From Megaleporinus macrocephalus (lineage: Eukaryota > Chordata > Actinopteri > Characiformes > Anostomidae): a DNA stretch of 64,000 nucleotides. The stretch lies in the NCBI GenBank assembly GCA_021613375.1, contig CM038705.1, positions 11,670,711 through 11,734,710 of the forward strand, in the 5' to 3' direction. The notes under the pieces were generated by a model. That model saw nothing but the letters and a program-made list of their open reading frames with translations. It was not told where the DNA came from and searched no databases. The position numbers were made by a program, and so were the translations under genes. How positions within the stretch are numbered: the first letter of the stretch is position 1; every line of letters starts with the position of its first letter. Below are positions 22,692 to 34,676 of this stretch, in pieces.

Positions 22692-23234
22692 CTGAGGATG
22701 AGGAGGGTGGAATGGCCCGAGCGTTGGTCACCGAGAGCAGAAGCGGTGGGAGCCAGCAGGCAACAGAAGTGCAGTCAGATAGAGAGAAAAAGAGAGAGTG
22801 AGGGCAGAGTGGCTCTTCACTGGCATCCAGACACAGTTCTGATTCATAAGCATGCAGCTTTGCTAATGTTTATATGAACGGCAGGACAGCGCTGATAGGG
22901 CAGTCATCTTAGTGTCATCAGCCAATGAGCAGCTCGCTATGGTCACGTGGCTAGTCCACAAAGGGGGAGCACAAGCAGGATGGATGGAAGGATGGGGGAA
23001 GGGATGGGGCGAGAAGGAGAGGAAATGAGAGGTGCGACTTTCACTGTAGCCGACTTCACAATGAAGGAGTGCAGCTTATTTTTAATTATTTTTATTATTT
23101 CTTTATTTTCCGCTCATGTCTGTGTACACACACAACAAAGCGCACGCAATTAAGCAGCACAGGAAGCAGCCCTAGTCAGCAGCATCATTCCCTGTTCGTC
23201 AAGGCAAGGCCAGGGGTGCCGTCATTAGAATTCC

Positions 23235-23248
23235 GTTGCCGTGGCAAC
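23235..23248. promoter_or_regulatory. Perfect RFX X-box palindrome
   Basis: GTTGCCGTGGCAAC is an exact match to the palindromic RFX site (GTTRCCNNGGYAAC). It sits in a GC-rich, non-repetitive stretch (about 22950-23480), unlike the AT-rich DNA around it. RFX factors bind such sites at ciliary and immune gene promoters. Occupancy here is unproven. Confidence 0.55.
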
Positions 23249-23790
23249 CGGTTCAGAGCAGCCTGCCGGCTCGGTGGCGGGATTCAGAGTCTACCCCAGC
23301 CTGACACACCGTGAGCTGCCCAACCCTGCTTCCCTGCTCAGCGTGACCCCATCCCTTCCCATCTTCCCCTCCACGCTCCTTTACACGATGTGACAAAGCC
23401 TCACAGGAGGTCGAACCTGCTGAGTGAGCGCAGACAACAAGGACCCTACAGCAACAAAGCTTCAAAGTCACAGGAAACACAGTGTGATATATAAACAATG
23501 TTTACATGACACTAAAATAACATGTTTTATATTAACACACGATATATAATAACACAGCTTTAAACTGGGCGTGTCCTAATGCTGCTGTGATTGACATCCC
23601 TCTGTTTTGTACACCTGCTATGCCACGGAATATTCGTTTTTGTTGTATTGCTGCTCGTGCATCAGGGCAGTCTCTGAATGATTAAAGAGACATATATGGG
23701 GTGTTCACTCATAGTTAGTATTGTGGTGAGCTGAGAATGTTGGTGCTGACGTCCCGCTTCTCTCACACACTCACTCAAGTTTGTTGAGTT

Positions 23791-25069
23791 GTGCAGTCTG
23801 ATGCTGAACAACTGCCCATCCTGTGCGGTCTCCTGCTGAACAACTGCCCATCCTGTGCGGTCTACTGCTGAACAACTGCCCATCCTGTGCGGTCTCCTGC
23901 TGAACAACTGCCCATCCTGTGCGGTCTACTGCTGAACAACTGCCCATCCTGTGTGGTCTACTGCTGAACAACTGCCCATCCTGTGTGGTCTACTGCTGAA
24001 CAACTGCCCATCCTGTGCGGTCTAATGCTGAACAACTGCCTATCCTGTGCAGTCTGATGCTGAACAACTGCTCATCCTGTGCAGTCTACTGCTGAACAAC
24101 TGCCCATCCTGTGCCGTCTACTGCTAAACAACTGCCTATCCTGTGCAGTCTGATGCTGAACAACTGCCCATCCCGTGCAGTCTAATGCTGAACAACTGCC
24201 TATCCTGTGCAGTCTAATGCTGAACAACTGCCCATCCTGTGCAGTCTAATGCTGAACAACTGCCCATCCTGTGCAGTCTGATGCTGAACAACTGCTCATC
24301 CTGTGCAGTCTGATGCTGAACAACTGCCCATCCTGTGCAGTCTGATGCTAAACAACTGCCCATCCTGTGCGGTCTGATGCTGAACAACTGCCCATCCTGT
24401 GCAGTCTACTGCTGAACAACTGCCCATCCTGTGCGGTCTACTGCTAAACAACTGCCCATCCTGTGCGGTCTACTGCTGAACAACTGCCCATCCTTTGCGG
24501 TCTAATGATGAACAACTGCCCATCCTGTGCAGTCTGATGCTAAACAACTGCCCATCCTGTGCAGTCTAATGCTGAACAACTGCCCATCCTGTGTGGTCTG
24601 ATGCTGAACAACTGCCCATCCTGTGCGGTCCAATGCTGAACAACTGCCCATCCTGTGCGGTCTAATGCTGAACAACAGCCCATCCTGTGTGGTTTGATGC
24701 TGAACAACTACCCATCCTGTGCGGTCTAATGCTGAACAACTGCCCATCCTGTGCGGTCTAATGCTGAACAACAGCCCATCCTGTGTGGTTTGATGCTGAA
24801 CAACTGCCCATCCTGTGCTGTCTAATGCTGAACAACTGCCCATCCTGTGCGGTCTAATGCTGAACAACTGCCCATCCTGTGCGGTCTGATGCTGAACAAC
24901 TGCCCATCCTGTGCGGTCTAATGCTGAACAACTGCTCATCCTGTGCGGTCTAATGTTGAACAACTGCCCATCCTGTGCGGTCTAATGCTGAACAACTGCC
25001 CATCCTGTGCGGTCTAATGCTGAACAACTGCCCATCCTGTGCGGTCTAATGCTGAACAACTGCCCATCC
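23791..25069. repeat. 32-bp minisatellite, about 40 copies
   Basis: Unit: GCTGAACAACTGCCCATCC followed by TGTGCGGTCTAAT, 32 bp with almost no length change. Variation is concentrated in the stretch GTG(C/T)(G/A)GTCTA(A/C)T. Since 32 is not a multiple of 3, each strand cycles through three frames, giving long repetitive minus-strand frames (24963-24502) that are not genes. Confidence 0.97.
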
Positions 25070-25248
25070 AGCTACTTACAATGCTGTCAAAACATGTTTA
25101 CTGATTTTTTTACTTCTGTTGAAGTTAGCGGACACTCGTAGGTGAGTCAATACTTCACTGTATGCCTGGGCTGCTCTATTTACCTCTGAATATTAAGAAC
25201 AAGTGGCATGCTAGGAATGAAGTTGAAACCTGTGAAAGCCCCAGGTTC

Positions 25249-26241
25249 TGTTATGACCTGGTCCAGGGTCAGGCTGTAACAGAAAATGAAAGTGGGTTCT
25301 CTCCCCTGACCTCTGCCAGACCAAACACCAGACACTGTTTAAAACCAGAAGACAACAAATTTATTTTTCACAGACAGGCAACAGCAAGATGGGCACCCAT
25401 CCCTTACGTTCCATAGAGATTTTATAGAATCTAACAAAGCTTTCCCTAGAAGTCAAGCGAAGAACAATGAAGAGTGCTGGGCTGGTCGGGGCAGGAGTTC
25501 TCCCAGGTCAGGTAAAAGAAGAGGGAACTCTATGGGTGTGTCTCAAAACCTAGTGAGGGTCTACATAGGCAGCATTTTATGTCATAGTATGCGCTCCTGA
25601 CATGTAGGCTGCCGCAATTCTTAGATACCTGAAACAGGCACCTTATTTTGGCCCGATTTTAGAAAAGCATCGGATGCTTCCTCGGCCGCTAAGGCAATCC
25701 CATGATGCAACGCAGGCGACTCCACTAGCAGTGAAGTAGTTTTAAAATGTGAGTTATTTTGATTCTCTCTGGAGTTTTAATGTGTTTCTTGTCATATAAT
25801 TACACAAAACAGTATTTTATTATCAACTCTGTAACGAGTCCTTCACCATTTTGCAGTTTTATTTTCGAGCCATTAGCATTTATGCTAGCAGATTTTTAAA
25901 CCTGTTTTGAATGCTGGCTGGTAACTTAGCAACCAGCTAAACCACCGGTCGTATGCTGCAGTGGGTGGGAACAAGCCGTGACGCAGTCTCTCTCTAACTA
26001 GAGCGTCTCAGTAATCTGGTTTATGAGGAGAGATGAGGAGAGAACACTGCTACTTATACTGCTGCCTACATAGACAGCCTACTTAGACACTAACTAGGTT
26101 TTGAGACACACCCTAAATGTCTCCCAAGATGGCTGCTGGATGACCTTTTATGCTAAGAGGTGCCCCAAAGTGGTCAAACAGACATGCACAGAGTGTAACA
26201 TGGCTGCCAACAGACATGAAGAAAGGCCAGGGGTCATAACA
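25249..26241 (-). mobile_element. Solo LTR with nested MITE
   Basis: Ends TGTTATGACC and GGTCATAACA are mutually inverted. On the minus strand a TATAAAA box (about 25415) is followed by AATAAA (about 25363), as in an LTR. Removing the nested element (25534-26113) leaves about 410 bp. No matching target duplication was found, so the ends may be slightly off. Confidence 0.55.
25534..26113. mobile_element. MITE with long perfect inverted ends
   Basis: GGGTGTGTCTCAAAACCTAG is exactly inverted at the right end (CTAGGTTTTGAGACACACCC), about 580 bp apart. Inner motifs CTACATAGGCAGC and GCTGCCTACATAGACAGCC extend the symmetry. No clear target duplication. The interior is non-coding. Confidence 0.85.
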
Positions 26242-26264
26242 TGTACCCATTCTTCCCTCCATCC

Positions 26265-26425
26265 ATCCATTATCTTCCTATTTATCCCACTGGAGCCAAT
26301 CCCAGCGTCATCAGGCGAAGGGGTACACCATGGACAGGTCACTAATCCATTGCATGGCCAACACACTTACACCTATGAGCAATTTGGAGTGACTGGTCAA
26401 CCTAACATGCATGTGCTTGGACAGT
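26265..26425 (-). repeat. SINE-like repeat fragment, reverse
   Basis: Reverse copy of the family at 9896-10075. It includes the reverses of CACTCCAAATTGC and GGTGTACCCCTTCGCC and ends in a (CCAT)n tail at 26258-26270. Confidence 0.7.
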
Positions 26426-26426
26426 A

Positions 26427-26449
26427 GCTTGTTGAAATTCAACAAGCTA
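26427..26449. repeat. 23-bp perfect palindrome with one-base centre
   Basis: AGCTTGTTGAA, a single A, then TTCAACAAGCT. It could form an 11-bp stem. There is no T-run or gene context to suggest a function. Confidence 0.8.
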
Positions 26450-27690
26450 CAAACTAATGCTACCTTAGTGAGTCAGGGTCAGCATTTCTCACTGCCCACC
26501 TGCTTGGCTATATCCTCCTTTTCTTTAAATAGACTTTTCATTCTTGTCTCCTTGGTTCCATTCAAAACCATTTAAGGTGGAGCAGGAGAATAACTTCAGC
26601 TTCATCTATTCTTGGACCACTTGAGGAGGGGGGCTGAATGTATCCCTAAATGACTGTAGATAAACACTACCAGTCACTAGAGTCCCACTCCAGCATTGTA
26701 GACTGCTGAAACAGATCCTAGTAATGAGAGCTGCAGGTGCGTGAGTTTCTTCTCATTATTTCTGTGACCTTAATAAACTTTTTGTTTTAGAGCTTAAAGC
26801 AGCTCTATGTATCAATATTAGAATCGAAAAACAGCTACAAAGTCAAAATCAAGCTACTGTAACAGTGACGTTGCACACCAACAACTATGGGTCTTCAGCT
26901 AGCTATCAGAAGAAGCTACCTTGGTATTCCCAGCATGGACACCATGATGGAGGCTACAAAGACCGAAGAAGAGTAGAGAAATGAAAGCAAGAGACCAGAG
27001 TAAATAAGATGTGGGACAGTCTCACAGCTAACTGGGAAATGACAGTCCAACAGCTTTTGGTGGTTTGGTTGTCTTTTCAGAGTCCAAAAGCCATCTAACC
27101 TCCAGTTTCAGGCAAGCAGGATGAGAAATATTTATCTCAGGTCAAAACGTTTGGTCAGTTTTTATTTATCTCACCAAATACGCCTTGATGTTTTGTAACC
27201 TCCTGTAATAAAAACCTGTACTATTACTTTACTTCGTGAATGGACATGGTTCTTTCTCTTCTGATGCTGTCTTTGCTGGAGTTGTGCCGAGTTTCAAATC
27301 CCTTTGGCATGCAAACAAGTCATGCAGCCATATGGGCTCTACAGCCACACTCACGATTTCTGTCATTTAAACATAGAAACAAACAAAATTGTGAATGCAG
27401 TCTGTAACAGTCAGAATTTGCATTTAATGCAATGTGTATTTAGGAAAGTGGTGTAAAAGTGACATCACAACTGTAGAGCAACCTAAGAGCTAAACACCAG
27501 TTCTCACATAACATTGCTTGAATGAATATGTTACTATGCCGTACGTTTCAGGAATTTGTGCCTCAAAAGTTCTTTCTTATTTTTCTGTTTGTCACACCAA
27601 TAGATACCATTGAATCCTAATAGCAAGACTTTTCTTAAAAAATCTCTGAATACATCAGAGATGCATAACACCAGCATGCATACATATATA
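26450..27690. other. No gene recognised
   Basis: No exon pair, transposon ends or tandem repeats recognised. Confidence 0.45.
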
Positions 27691-27799
27691 TATATATTTT
27701 TCTGGTTCCATTGACTTGCATTAAAAGTAAAGAAGGTTTTTGGGTTTTTGTCCTTTCCTGTAAAGTTGCAATTTTAGAGATATTTGGTTTTTATTGAAA
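27691..27799. repeat. Interspersed repeat fragment shared with 47941-48045
   Basis: TTTTTGTCCT..CCTGT.AAGTTGC.ATTTT.GAGATA is shared with the FXYD intron at about 47980-48030. The start motif (TTGACTTGCATTAAAAGTAA) recurs at 28322 just past the hAT copy, suggesting that the hAT element split this repeat. Confidence 0.6.
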
Positions 27800-28305
27800 A
27801 GAGATGAGCTCATGTGAAACAGCATAATATTTTTTAAACAAAATTAACAGTAAATAAACAAAGTAAATCTAACAAATATCCCCAATACTGCAATCATTCA
27901 ATTTAAACCCTTAATTTAAAACTAAAATTTATTTTATTTTAAATTATTTTATTTTAAATTTTATAAAATGTTATTTTAAACGACAATCTGTAATCATTTA
28001 ATGTAGATCTTGAATTGCTACTGCTGTTCTGTTCGTACCGATCAGATCTGGTCTGTATGGTGTTCTGGGTTGTTTGTTTTGTGCTAACTGTGCGTGCTAG
28101 CTCTGCTATTTGCTGATACTCACTGTATTCAGCCAAGTGCAGTGTTGTATCAGATTAGTAGAGTTAAATATATTTGTCTTGGTTCTCCTGGATGAGTCTG
28201 CGTCACATACGGTAAAATCAGACGGGCGACATGTTTTCTATTATCGCAAACTTTTCTCGCGAGGCCGCTGCTTTAGTCAGTCTGTTTAAAATGAAAGGGT
28301 ATGTA
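27800..28305 (-). mobile_element. hAT family 1, partial reverse copy
   Basis: Reverse complement of the interior of 59395-60196. It includes the reverses of CCAGATCTGACCGGTACGAA, AACAGCAGCAGCAATTCAAG and GCTAGCACGCACAGCTAGC. Terminal inverted repeats are missing, so both ends are truncated or overwritten. Confidence 0.85.
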
Positions 28306-28350
28306 AAAAAAAATAAAAAAAATTGACTTACATTGAGAGTAAAGTAAGTT

Positions 28351-28352
<2 letters not shown>

Positions 28353-28432
<80 letters not shown>
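28353..28432. repeat. (TA)n microsatellite, 80 bp
   Basis: Uninterrupted TA run. Confidence 0.98.
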
Positions 28433-28433
<1 letters not shown>

Positions 28434-28935
28434 CTAAATATATTGCAATGTATGTGTATTTATTGCTTCAGCCCACGGAGCTGGTCTGCTCTCCCGCTTT
28501 GTGTCTGAGCTGTTTTTACACCTATTCCTGCTTCACACATGCAGCCTCTGCATTGCTGGAGTGATGCAGCAGCGTGACTACTACAGCTTGGGCTGGTCTT
28601 TCATGCACACATGGTTTGTGTTGCAGAGCAGAGCAGAAAGAAAGCTATACTGATGTTCCTTTTTTAAATCAGCCACTCAGTAAATAATATAATTCATATA
28701 AGAGCATGGTACAATTGTTAACCCTCCACAGCATTCTGACTTCTGATTGGATGAAAGTTTTGAGTCTGGTAGACCAAAATAGAATTTTCTAATTAGTATT
28801 CCGTTTCATAATGCACATGAATTAAATTATATGAAAGAATGGAAGCATGTTCCTGTGTAAAAGCACTGACCAGTTAACTTGAATGCTAAAATTAAATTTA
28901 AGCAGTTCTGTATTGCTCTTGTGTATGTGAATCAG

Positions 28936-29155
28936 GCCTTACAGTTGACTGGGGCAGACTTAGCAGGGCAGTTTAAAGTCAGTGCTCAGGGCCACATTTA
29001 AAGTCACTGAGCTCTTCATTATGACAAATTCTACTGCCACTGTATGTGTATTAAGACTGCTGGACAATGTGCCTGGTTTTATATGCCTCTTAACAATAGG
29101 CAGGGCTGAAATAGCCGAACTTGTCCACATACTTTTTAGTACTGTGAATATGTTT
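28936..29155 (-). mobile_element. Tc1-like terminal fragment
   Basis: GTTGACTGGGGCAGACTTAG matches 11936. It is followed by AAGTCACTGAGCTCTTCA, GGCTGAAATAGCCGAA and GTCCACATACTTTTTAG, the known order at the end of a fish Tc1 family. A related terminal piece (GTGCCCACATACTTTTGG) lies at 37599. Confidence 0.6.
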
Positions 29156-30828
29156 TCAATTGAAAAAGCCTTTATGTGCACTTTAACATACGTCAGCGTG
29201 TTTAACCCTTTACAAGTTTTTCCTTGTAAAAACAACCCAGTATTGTTAACAGTTCTCATCTATTACCTGCTTTGACTACTCAGTACTTCATTGAACTAAA
29301 TCAAGATTGCTGCTGAAGCAACTGAATACATTCATTCAATGTCTGGAGCGTCCAGGAGAAATCTGGAACTACACTTTGTTCTTCAAACTGGCCCTCAGGA
29401 TATTACCTACTTCTTTCAGAATAAGATATTTATGTTACTTTGTGTTGTATTTATGCTTATTTGCATCGGTTCCAATGACATCTGGTGTTCTTACTGGTGA
29501 AAATAAATGTATTGCTAAGATTAAGGGTTTCAAACAATCAGCTTAGGTGCCTTTTGCACAGTAGTGTACATACAGGCTAATTCAGCTTTAGCATTAGCAG
29601 CGTGCTATGCTCCTTTTGATAATCCTTGTGATGAATCCAGCAGGGCTCCATGTCTCTCCACACCTACGCTCTCATTGAGCATGAGCCCTGGGTAAAATGG
29701 GATTAAGGACACCCTTAAGAGAAATGGCCAGCTCATTGGCTTTGGCACAAAGATATGTAAGTCTTACCAAGGAAAACGGAACTGAGATATTACTGGGTCA
29801 TTTAAGTGCATGCTGGCATTGTCATTGGTTAATCAGGACTATAGATCACACTGCACGGGCACAGATCTGTCAAACCCTTTCATGCGACACTACAAAAAAA
29901 GCTCTTTCACGTATACAGGACTGTACAAGTCTTAGGTACCCGCTGTTAAAGACAGTCAAAACAGCAAAGTTAAATCTATCTTGAGGAGATTAGATAGAAC
30001 TTGATAGATATAACCTAACTACTTGCATAAGGAATAGAAAAGATAGAGTTTCCAGTACTAGAGCTTAAGAACATAACCACAAGAACACATATAACCTGGT
30101 CCCCTTCAAATAAACAGCAACTAAAGGAACAAGTAGTAAGATGACACAACCTGTGGAAATGTATACTCCAAACAATAGGGGGTGACATATCCCAGCAAAG
30201 ACCCCTACAGTAAGAAACAAGGACAGTCCCTCTTCCTCTTTCTTCACTATTTACCACCCCAGAAGGAGCGTCTCCAGTGGTGAAAGCAAACCCATTGTTA
30301 ACTCTTGTTTTGTATCTATTTATATAATTTCTTTTGTTTGCTGCAGAATGTGGTTTCTTGCCAAGAGTGTGGAGTGGCAGTCTCTGGCTAAGAGCTTTAG
30401 CCTTTAGCATTTACTCTTCCTATCATTGGCTATCAGTACTTAGATGAATAAGAGGCAGTAGCTTCAACATGACCAATGAGAGGTTAGAATGCAGCATCAA
30501 GTCAGTGTTGCTTCCTCAGCCTCTCAACACAACAGTGACTCACTATCGCCTCTTGAGTCTAGCTACTTTAGTTAGAATGTTAATTTTCAATAAATAGCTC
30601 TGCAACATTGACGTGCTTGACGTACCATCAAAACAGTTAGTCCTTCACATTCTGTTGATCTCTAAACTTTAAACCATAGACCCAGTACCTTTAGCTTCCA
30701 GATTAAGCTCCACTCTTTCTTTAAACCCAGAAATATCCATTTCTGTTCAATCTTCAAATGTGACAAGGTATTTCTATGCTGCGGGTCTGAAATTAATTGT
30801 AGGCCTTACTGTGGAAAGCAATTAAAGA
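29156..30828. other. No gene recognised
   Basis: Contains near 29505-29580 a sequence related to the one interrupted by the hAT element at 13478 (CAGCTTAGGT, TTGCACAGTAGTGTAC). Otherwise featureless. Confidence 0.45.
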
Positions 30829-30960
30829 AGAACACTTGCAAATTAAACAAAGAAGATGCTGGTGTGTTCGGAACAATGGACTGACCCCCCCAGAGTCCAG
30901 ATCTCAACATCAGTGAACAGATTTGGGATTACCTAATTGAAAAAAATGCAACCAACTTCT
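30829..30960 (+). pseudogene. Tc1/mariner transposase scrap
   Basis: One frame reads PQSPDLNISEQIWDYLIEK, the block holding the second catalytic Asp and the following helix of Tc1 transposases. The preceding bases match the upstream region only after a one-base shift in a C run. No ends found. Confidence 0.75.
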
Positions 30961-31046
30961 ATATGCCTTGTACACATTGAACACATTCAGATGACAATAT
31001 ATTTAAATACATGTATATAATGCATTATAGCTTAAACAGCAAATAG

Positions 31047-31080
31047 ATAGATAGATAGATAGATCTATGTTAGATAGATA
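31047..31080. repeat. Short (GATA)n run with a LINE-tail-like motif
   Basis: AGATAGATAGATAGATC followed at 31090 by GTCCCACAGTGGAGAAATTC, a motif often found at the ends of fish LINE copies. Confidence 0.6.
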
Positions 31081-31090
31081 ATCCTATGTT

Positions 31091-31843
31091 AGTCCCACAG
31101 TGGAGAAATTCACCAGTACAGTACCAGTACAGTAGATACAATATAAATAATAAAAGCATGAACAGACTGACCATTCCCACTTCATCAGCATGGATAGTTG
31201 GCATGGCCACACCGAAGATGATGAAGCAGCTGTGTTCCAACAGCTCAAACTTGTTAACAAACACTAAAAGCAGATAAAACAAACTACAAACATCTGGAGT
31301 TTTAGCCAATACGTGAGCATTCAGAGTTTCCACTTTCTCTTTTGCTCTTTTCTCAAAACAGACTGTAGCACAGTGTCTCCACAATCTTGTTCTGTAGGGA
31401 GCAAGAAGATCCTAATCACACTCAAAGACATTCAGCCCACTTGTTCTGTGCTTCATCTGATGTGGAGCTGCGTCTCCAAAACGAATGAATTATGGAGATC
31501 TGAGCTGTGAGTGAAATAGTTCATGAAGTTTTAACTCTTCAATAAGGTGGAAAACCCCTTTGTTCTTCTTTTGCCTTTTAATAGTTAAAAGCATCCTGCA
31601 CAGTGTCATTTTGTGAGCCGCGCTATGCAAAAAATGATATCTTGCCAAGTAAAATTATCTTCTGTCTAATTAACGTATCTTGTATTTCTCCTTTAAAGAT
31701 TGTGGTAAGCTTATTATACAGTGATTGGTTTTATTTCTAAATGGTTTTACATGTTTCAAGTGATGTTGGTGAGCTAAACGATCTCACTGCTTTGGGAAAT
31801 TAATTGTCTGGTTTGAAGCATATTATTTAAAATAAGTTCAATT
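31091..31843. other. No gene recognised
   Basis: Open frames on both strands here show no recognisable protein. Confidence 0.45.
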
Positions 31844-31858
31844 ATTTGCCAATGCAAT

Positions 31859-34676
31859 GGGGTGGCATGGTGGTGTAGTGGTTAGTATGGTGGTGTAGTG
31901 GTTAGTACAGTGGTGTAGTAGTTAGTACGGTGGTGCAGTGGTTAGTACAGTGGTGTAGTGGTTAGTACGGTGGTGTAGTGGTTAGTACGGTGGTGTAGTG
32001 GTTAGTAAGGTGGTGTAGTGGTTAGTAAGGTGGTGCAGTGGTTAGTACAGTGGTGTAGTGGTTAGTACGGTGGTGTAATGGTCAGTACGGTGGTGTAGTG
32101 TTAGTACGGTGGTGTAGTGGTTAGTAAGGTGGTGCAGTGGTTAGTACAGTGGTGTAGTGGTTAGTACGGTGGTGTAGTGGTTAGTATGGTGGTGTAGAGG
32201 TTAGTATGGTGGTGTAGTGGTTAGTACAGTGGTGTAGTAGTTAGTACGGTGGTGTAGTGGTTAGTAAGGTGGTGTAGTGGTTAGTACATGGGTGTAGTGG
32301 TTAGTACGGTGGTGTAGTGGTTAGTATGGTGGTGTAGTGGTTAGTACGGTGGTGTAGTGGTTAGTATGGTGGTGTAGTGGTTAGTATGGTGGTGTAGTGG
32401 TAAGTATGGTGGTGTAGTTGTTAGTATGGTGGTGTAGTGGTTAGTACGGCGGTGTAGTGGTTAGTACAGTGGTGTAGTGGTTAGTACGGTGGTGTAGTAG
32501 TTAGTACGGTGGTGTAGTGGTTAGTACGGTGGTGTAGTGGTTAGTAAGGTGGTGTAGTGGTTAGTATTGTGGTGTAGTGGTTAGTATGGTGGTGTAGTGG
32601 TTAGTACGGGGGTGTAGTGGTTAGTACGGTGGTGTAGTGGTTAGTACAGTGGTGTAGTGGTTAGTACGGTGGTGTAGTAGTTAGTACGGTGGTGTAGTGG
32701 TTAGTAAGGTGGTGTAGTGGTTAGTAAGGTGGTGTAGTGGTTAGTATGGTGGTGTAGTGGTTAGTAAGATGGTGTAGTGGCTAGTATGGTGGTGTAGTGG
32801 TTAGTAAGGTGGTGTAGTGGTTAGTATGGTGGTGTAGAGGTTAGTATGGTGGTGTAGTGGTTAGTACGGTGGTGTAGTGGTTAGAAAGGTGGTGTAGTGG
32901 TTAGTAAGGTGGTGTAGTGGTTAGTACAGTGGTGTAGTGGTTAGCACGGTGGTGTAGTGGTTAGTACGGTGGTGTAGTGGTTAGTAAGGTGGTGTAGTGG
33001 TTAGTATGGTGGTGTAGTGGTTAGTACGGTGGTGTAGTGATTAGTACGGTGGTGTAGTGGTCAGTATGGTGGTGTAGTGGTTAGTACGGTGGTGTAGTGG
33101 TTAGTACGGTGGTGTAGTGGTTAGTACGGTGGTGTAGCAATTTGCACGGTGGTGTAGCGGTTAGTACGGTGGTGTAGTGGTTAGTATGGTGGTGTAATGG
33201 TTAGTACGGTGGTGTAGCAATTTGCACGGTGGTGTAGCAATTTGCACGGTGGTGTAGCGGTTAGCACGGTGGTGTACTGATTAGTATGGTGGTGTAGTGG
33301 TTATTAAGGTGGTGTAGTGGTTAGTACAGTGGTGTAGTGGTTAGTGTAGTGGTTAGTATGGTGGTGTAGTGGTTAGTACAGTGATGTAGTGGTTAGTACA
33401 GTGGTGTAGTGGTTAGTACAGTGGTGTAGTGGTTAGTCTGATGGTGTAGTGGTTAGTACAGTGGTGTAGTGGTTAGTACAGTGGTGTAGTGGTTAGTCTG
33501 ATGGTGTAGTGGTTAGTACAGTGGTGTAGTGGTTAGTACAGTGGTGTAGTGGTTAGTCTGATGGTGTAGTGGTTAGTACAGTGGTGTATTGGTTAGTCTG
33601 ATGGTGTAGTGGTTAGTACAGTGGTGTAGTGGTTAGTACAGTGGTGTAGTGGTTAGTACAGTGGTGTAGTGGTTAGTATGGTGGTGTAGTGGTTAGTACG
33701 GTGGTGTAGTAGTTAGTATGGTGGGGTAGTGGTTAGTATGGTGGTGTAGTGGTTAGTACAGTGGTGTGGTGGTTAGTATGGTGGTGTAGTGGTTAGTATG
33801 GTGGTGTAGTGGTTAGTATGGTGGTATAGTGGTTAGTACAGTGGTGTAGTGGTTAGTATGGTGGTGTAGTGGTTAGTCTGATGGTGTAGTGGTTAGTACG
33901 GTGGTGTAGTGGTTAGTATGGTGGTGTAGTGGTTAGTACAGTGGTGTAGTGGTTAGTATGGTGGTGTAGTGGTTAGTATGGTGGTGTAGTGGTTAGTACA
34001 GTGGTGTAGTGGTTAGTACAGTGGTGTAGTGGTTAGTCTGATGGTGTAGTGGTTAGTACAGTGGTGTAGTGGTTAGTATGGTGGTGTAGTGGTTAGTACG
34101 GTGGTGTAGTAGTTAGTATGGTGGTGTAGTGGTTAGTATGGTGGGGTAGTGGTTAGTATGGTGGTGTAGTGGTTAGTACAGTGGTGTGGTGGTTAGTATG
34201 GTGGTGTAGTGGTTAGTATGGTGGTGTAGTGGTTAGTATGGTGGTGTAGTGGTTAGTACAGTGGTGTAGTGGTTAGTATGGTGGTGTAGTGGTTAGTCTG
34301 ATGGTGTAGTGGTTAGTACGGTGGTGTAGTGGTTAGTATGGTGGTGTAGTGGTTAGTACGGTGGTGTAGTGGTTAGTACTGCTGCCTCACAGTAAGATGA
34401 TCCAGGTTGGATTCCTGGTCGGGGTTGTTCTGTGTGGAGTGTGATGTTCTCCCTGTGCTTGAGTGGGTTTCCTCTGGGTAATCCGGTTTCCTCCCACAGT
34501 CCAAATACATGCGTGTTAGACTGATTGGTCACTCTAAATTGCCTGTTGGTGTGAGCGTGTGTCGTCCCATTGTGGCGAGGATTGTGTCTGGAAGGGTATC
34601 CGACGTAAAACACAAATCTAGTATATGAGTTGACTCGCCGTGGCGACCCCTGTAAAAGGGAATGAGCCGAAGGAAG
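31859..34676 (+). mobile_element. tRNA-derived SINE with a giant expansion of its 5' end
   Basis: A perfect 15-bp duplication ATTTGCCAATGCAAT flanks the unit (31844-31858 and 34677-34691). The body (about 34362-34676) has an A-box-like TGGTGTAGTGG (34362-34372) and a B-box-like GGTTGGATTCC (34405-34415), then the DANA-type body with GTGTGGAGTGTGATGTTCTC, CTCCCACAGTCCAAA and the tail CGCCGTGGCGACCCCTG. Such SINEs are normally about 350 bp. Here 2.5 kb of 20-bp repeats lie between the left duplication and the body. Confidence 0.93.
31865..34380 (+). repeat. 20-bp minisatellite made of SINE A-box units, about 125 copies
   Basis: Unit GGTGGTGTAGTGGTTAGTAC. Base 20 and the neighbouring position vary most (TACGG, TATGG, TACAG, TAAGG, TCTGA). 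Higher-order structure is clear: identical 60-bp blocks at 33421, 33481 and 33541, and a 420-bp (21-unit) block repeated at 33721 and 34141, marked by GTGGGGTAGT and GTGGTGTGGT. Degenerate units with CAATTTGCAC occur around 33138-33250. Confidence 0.97.

Noticed and set aside
24502..24963. 153-residue minus-strand frame with repeated RPHRMGSCSALD
   Set aside because: Product of the 32-bp minisatellite, with the same motif in three frames as the period is not a multiple of 3.
34362..34432. A functional tRNA gene at the array-body junction
   Set aside because: A- and B-box matches exist, but no cloverleaf can be drawn and the flanks are SINE body. It is a tRNA-derived SINE head.
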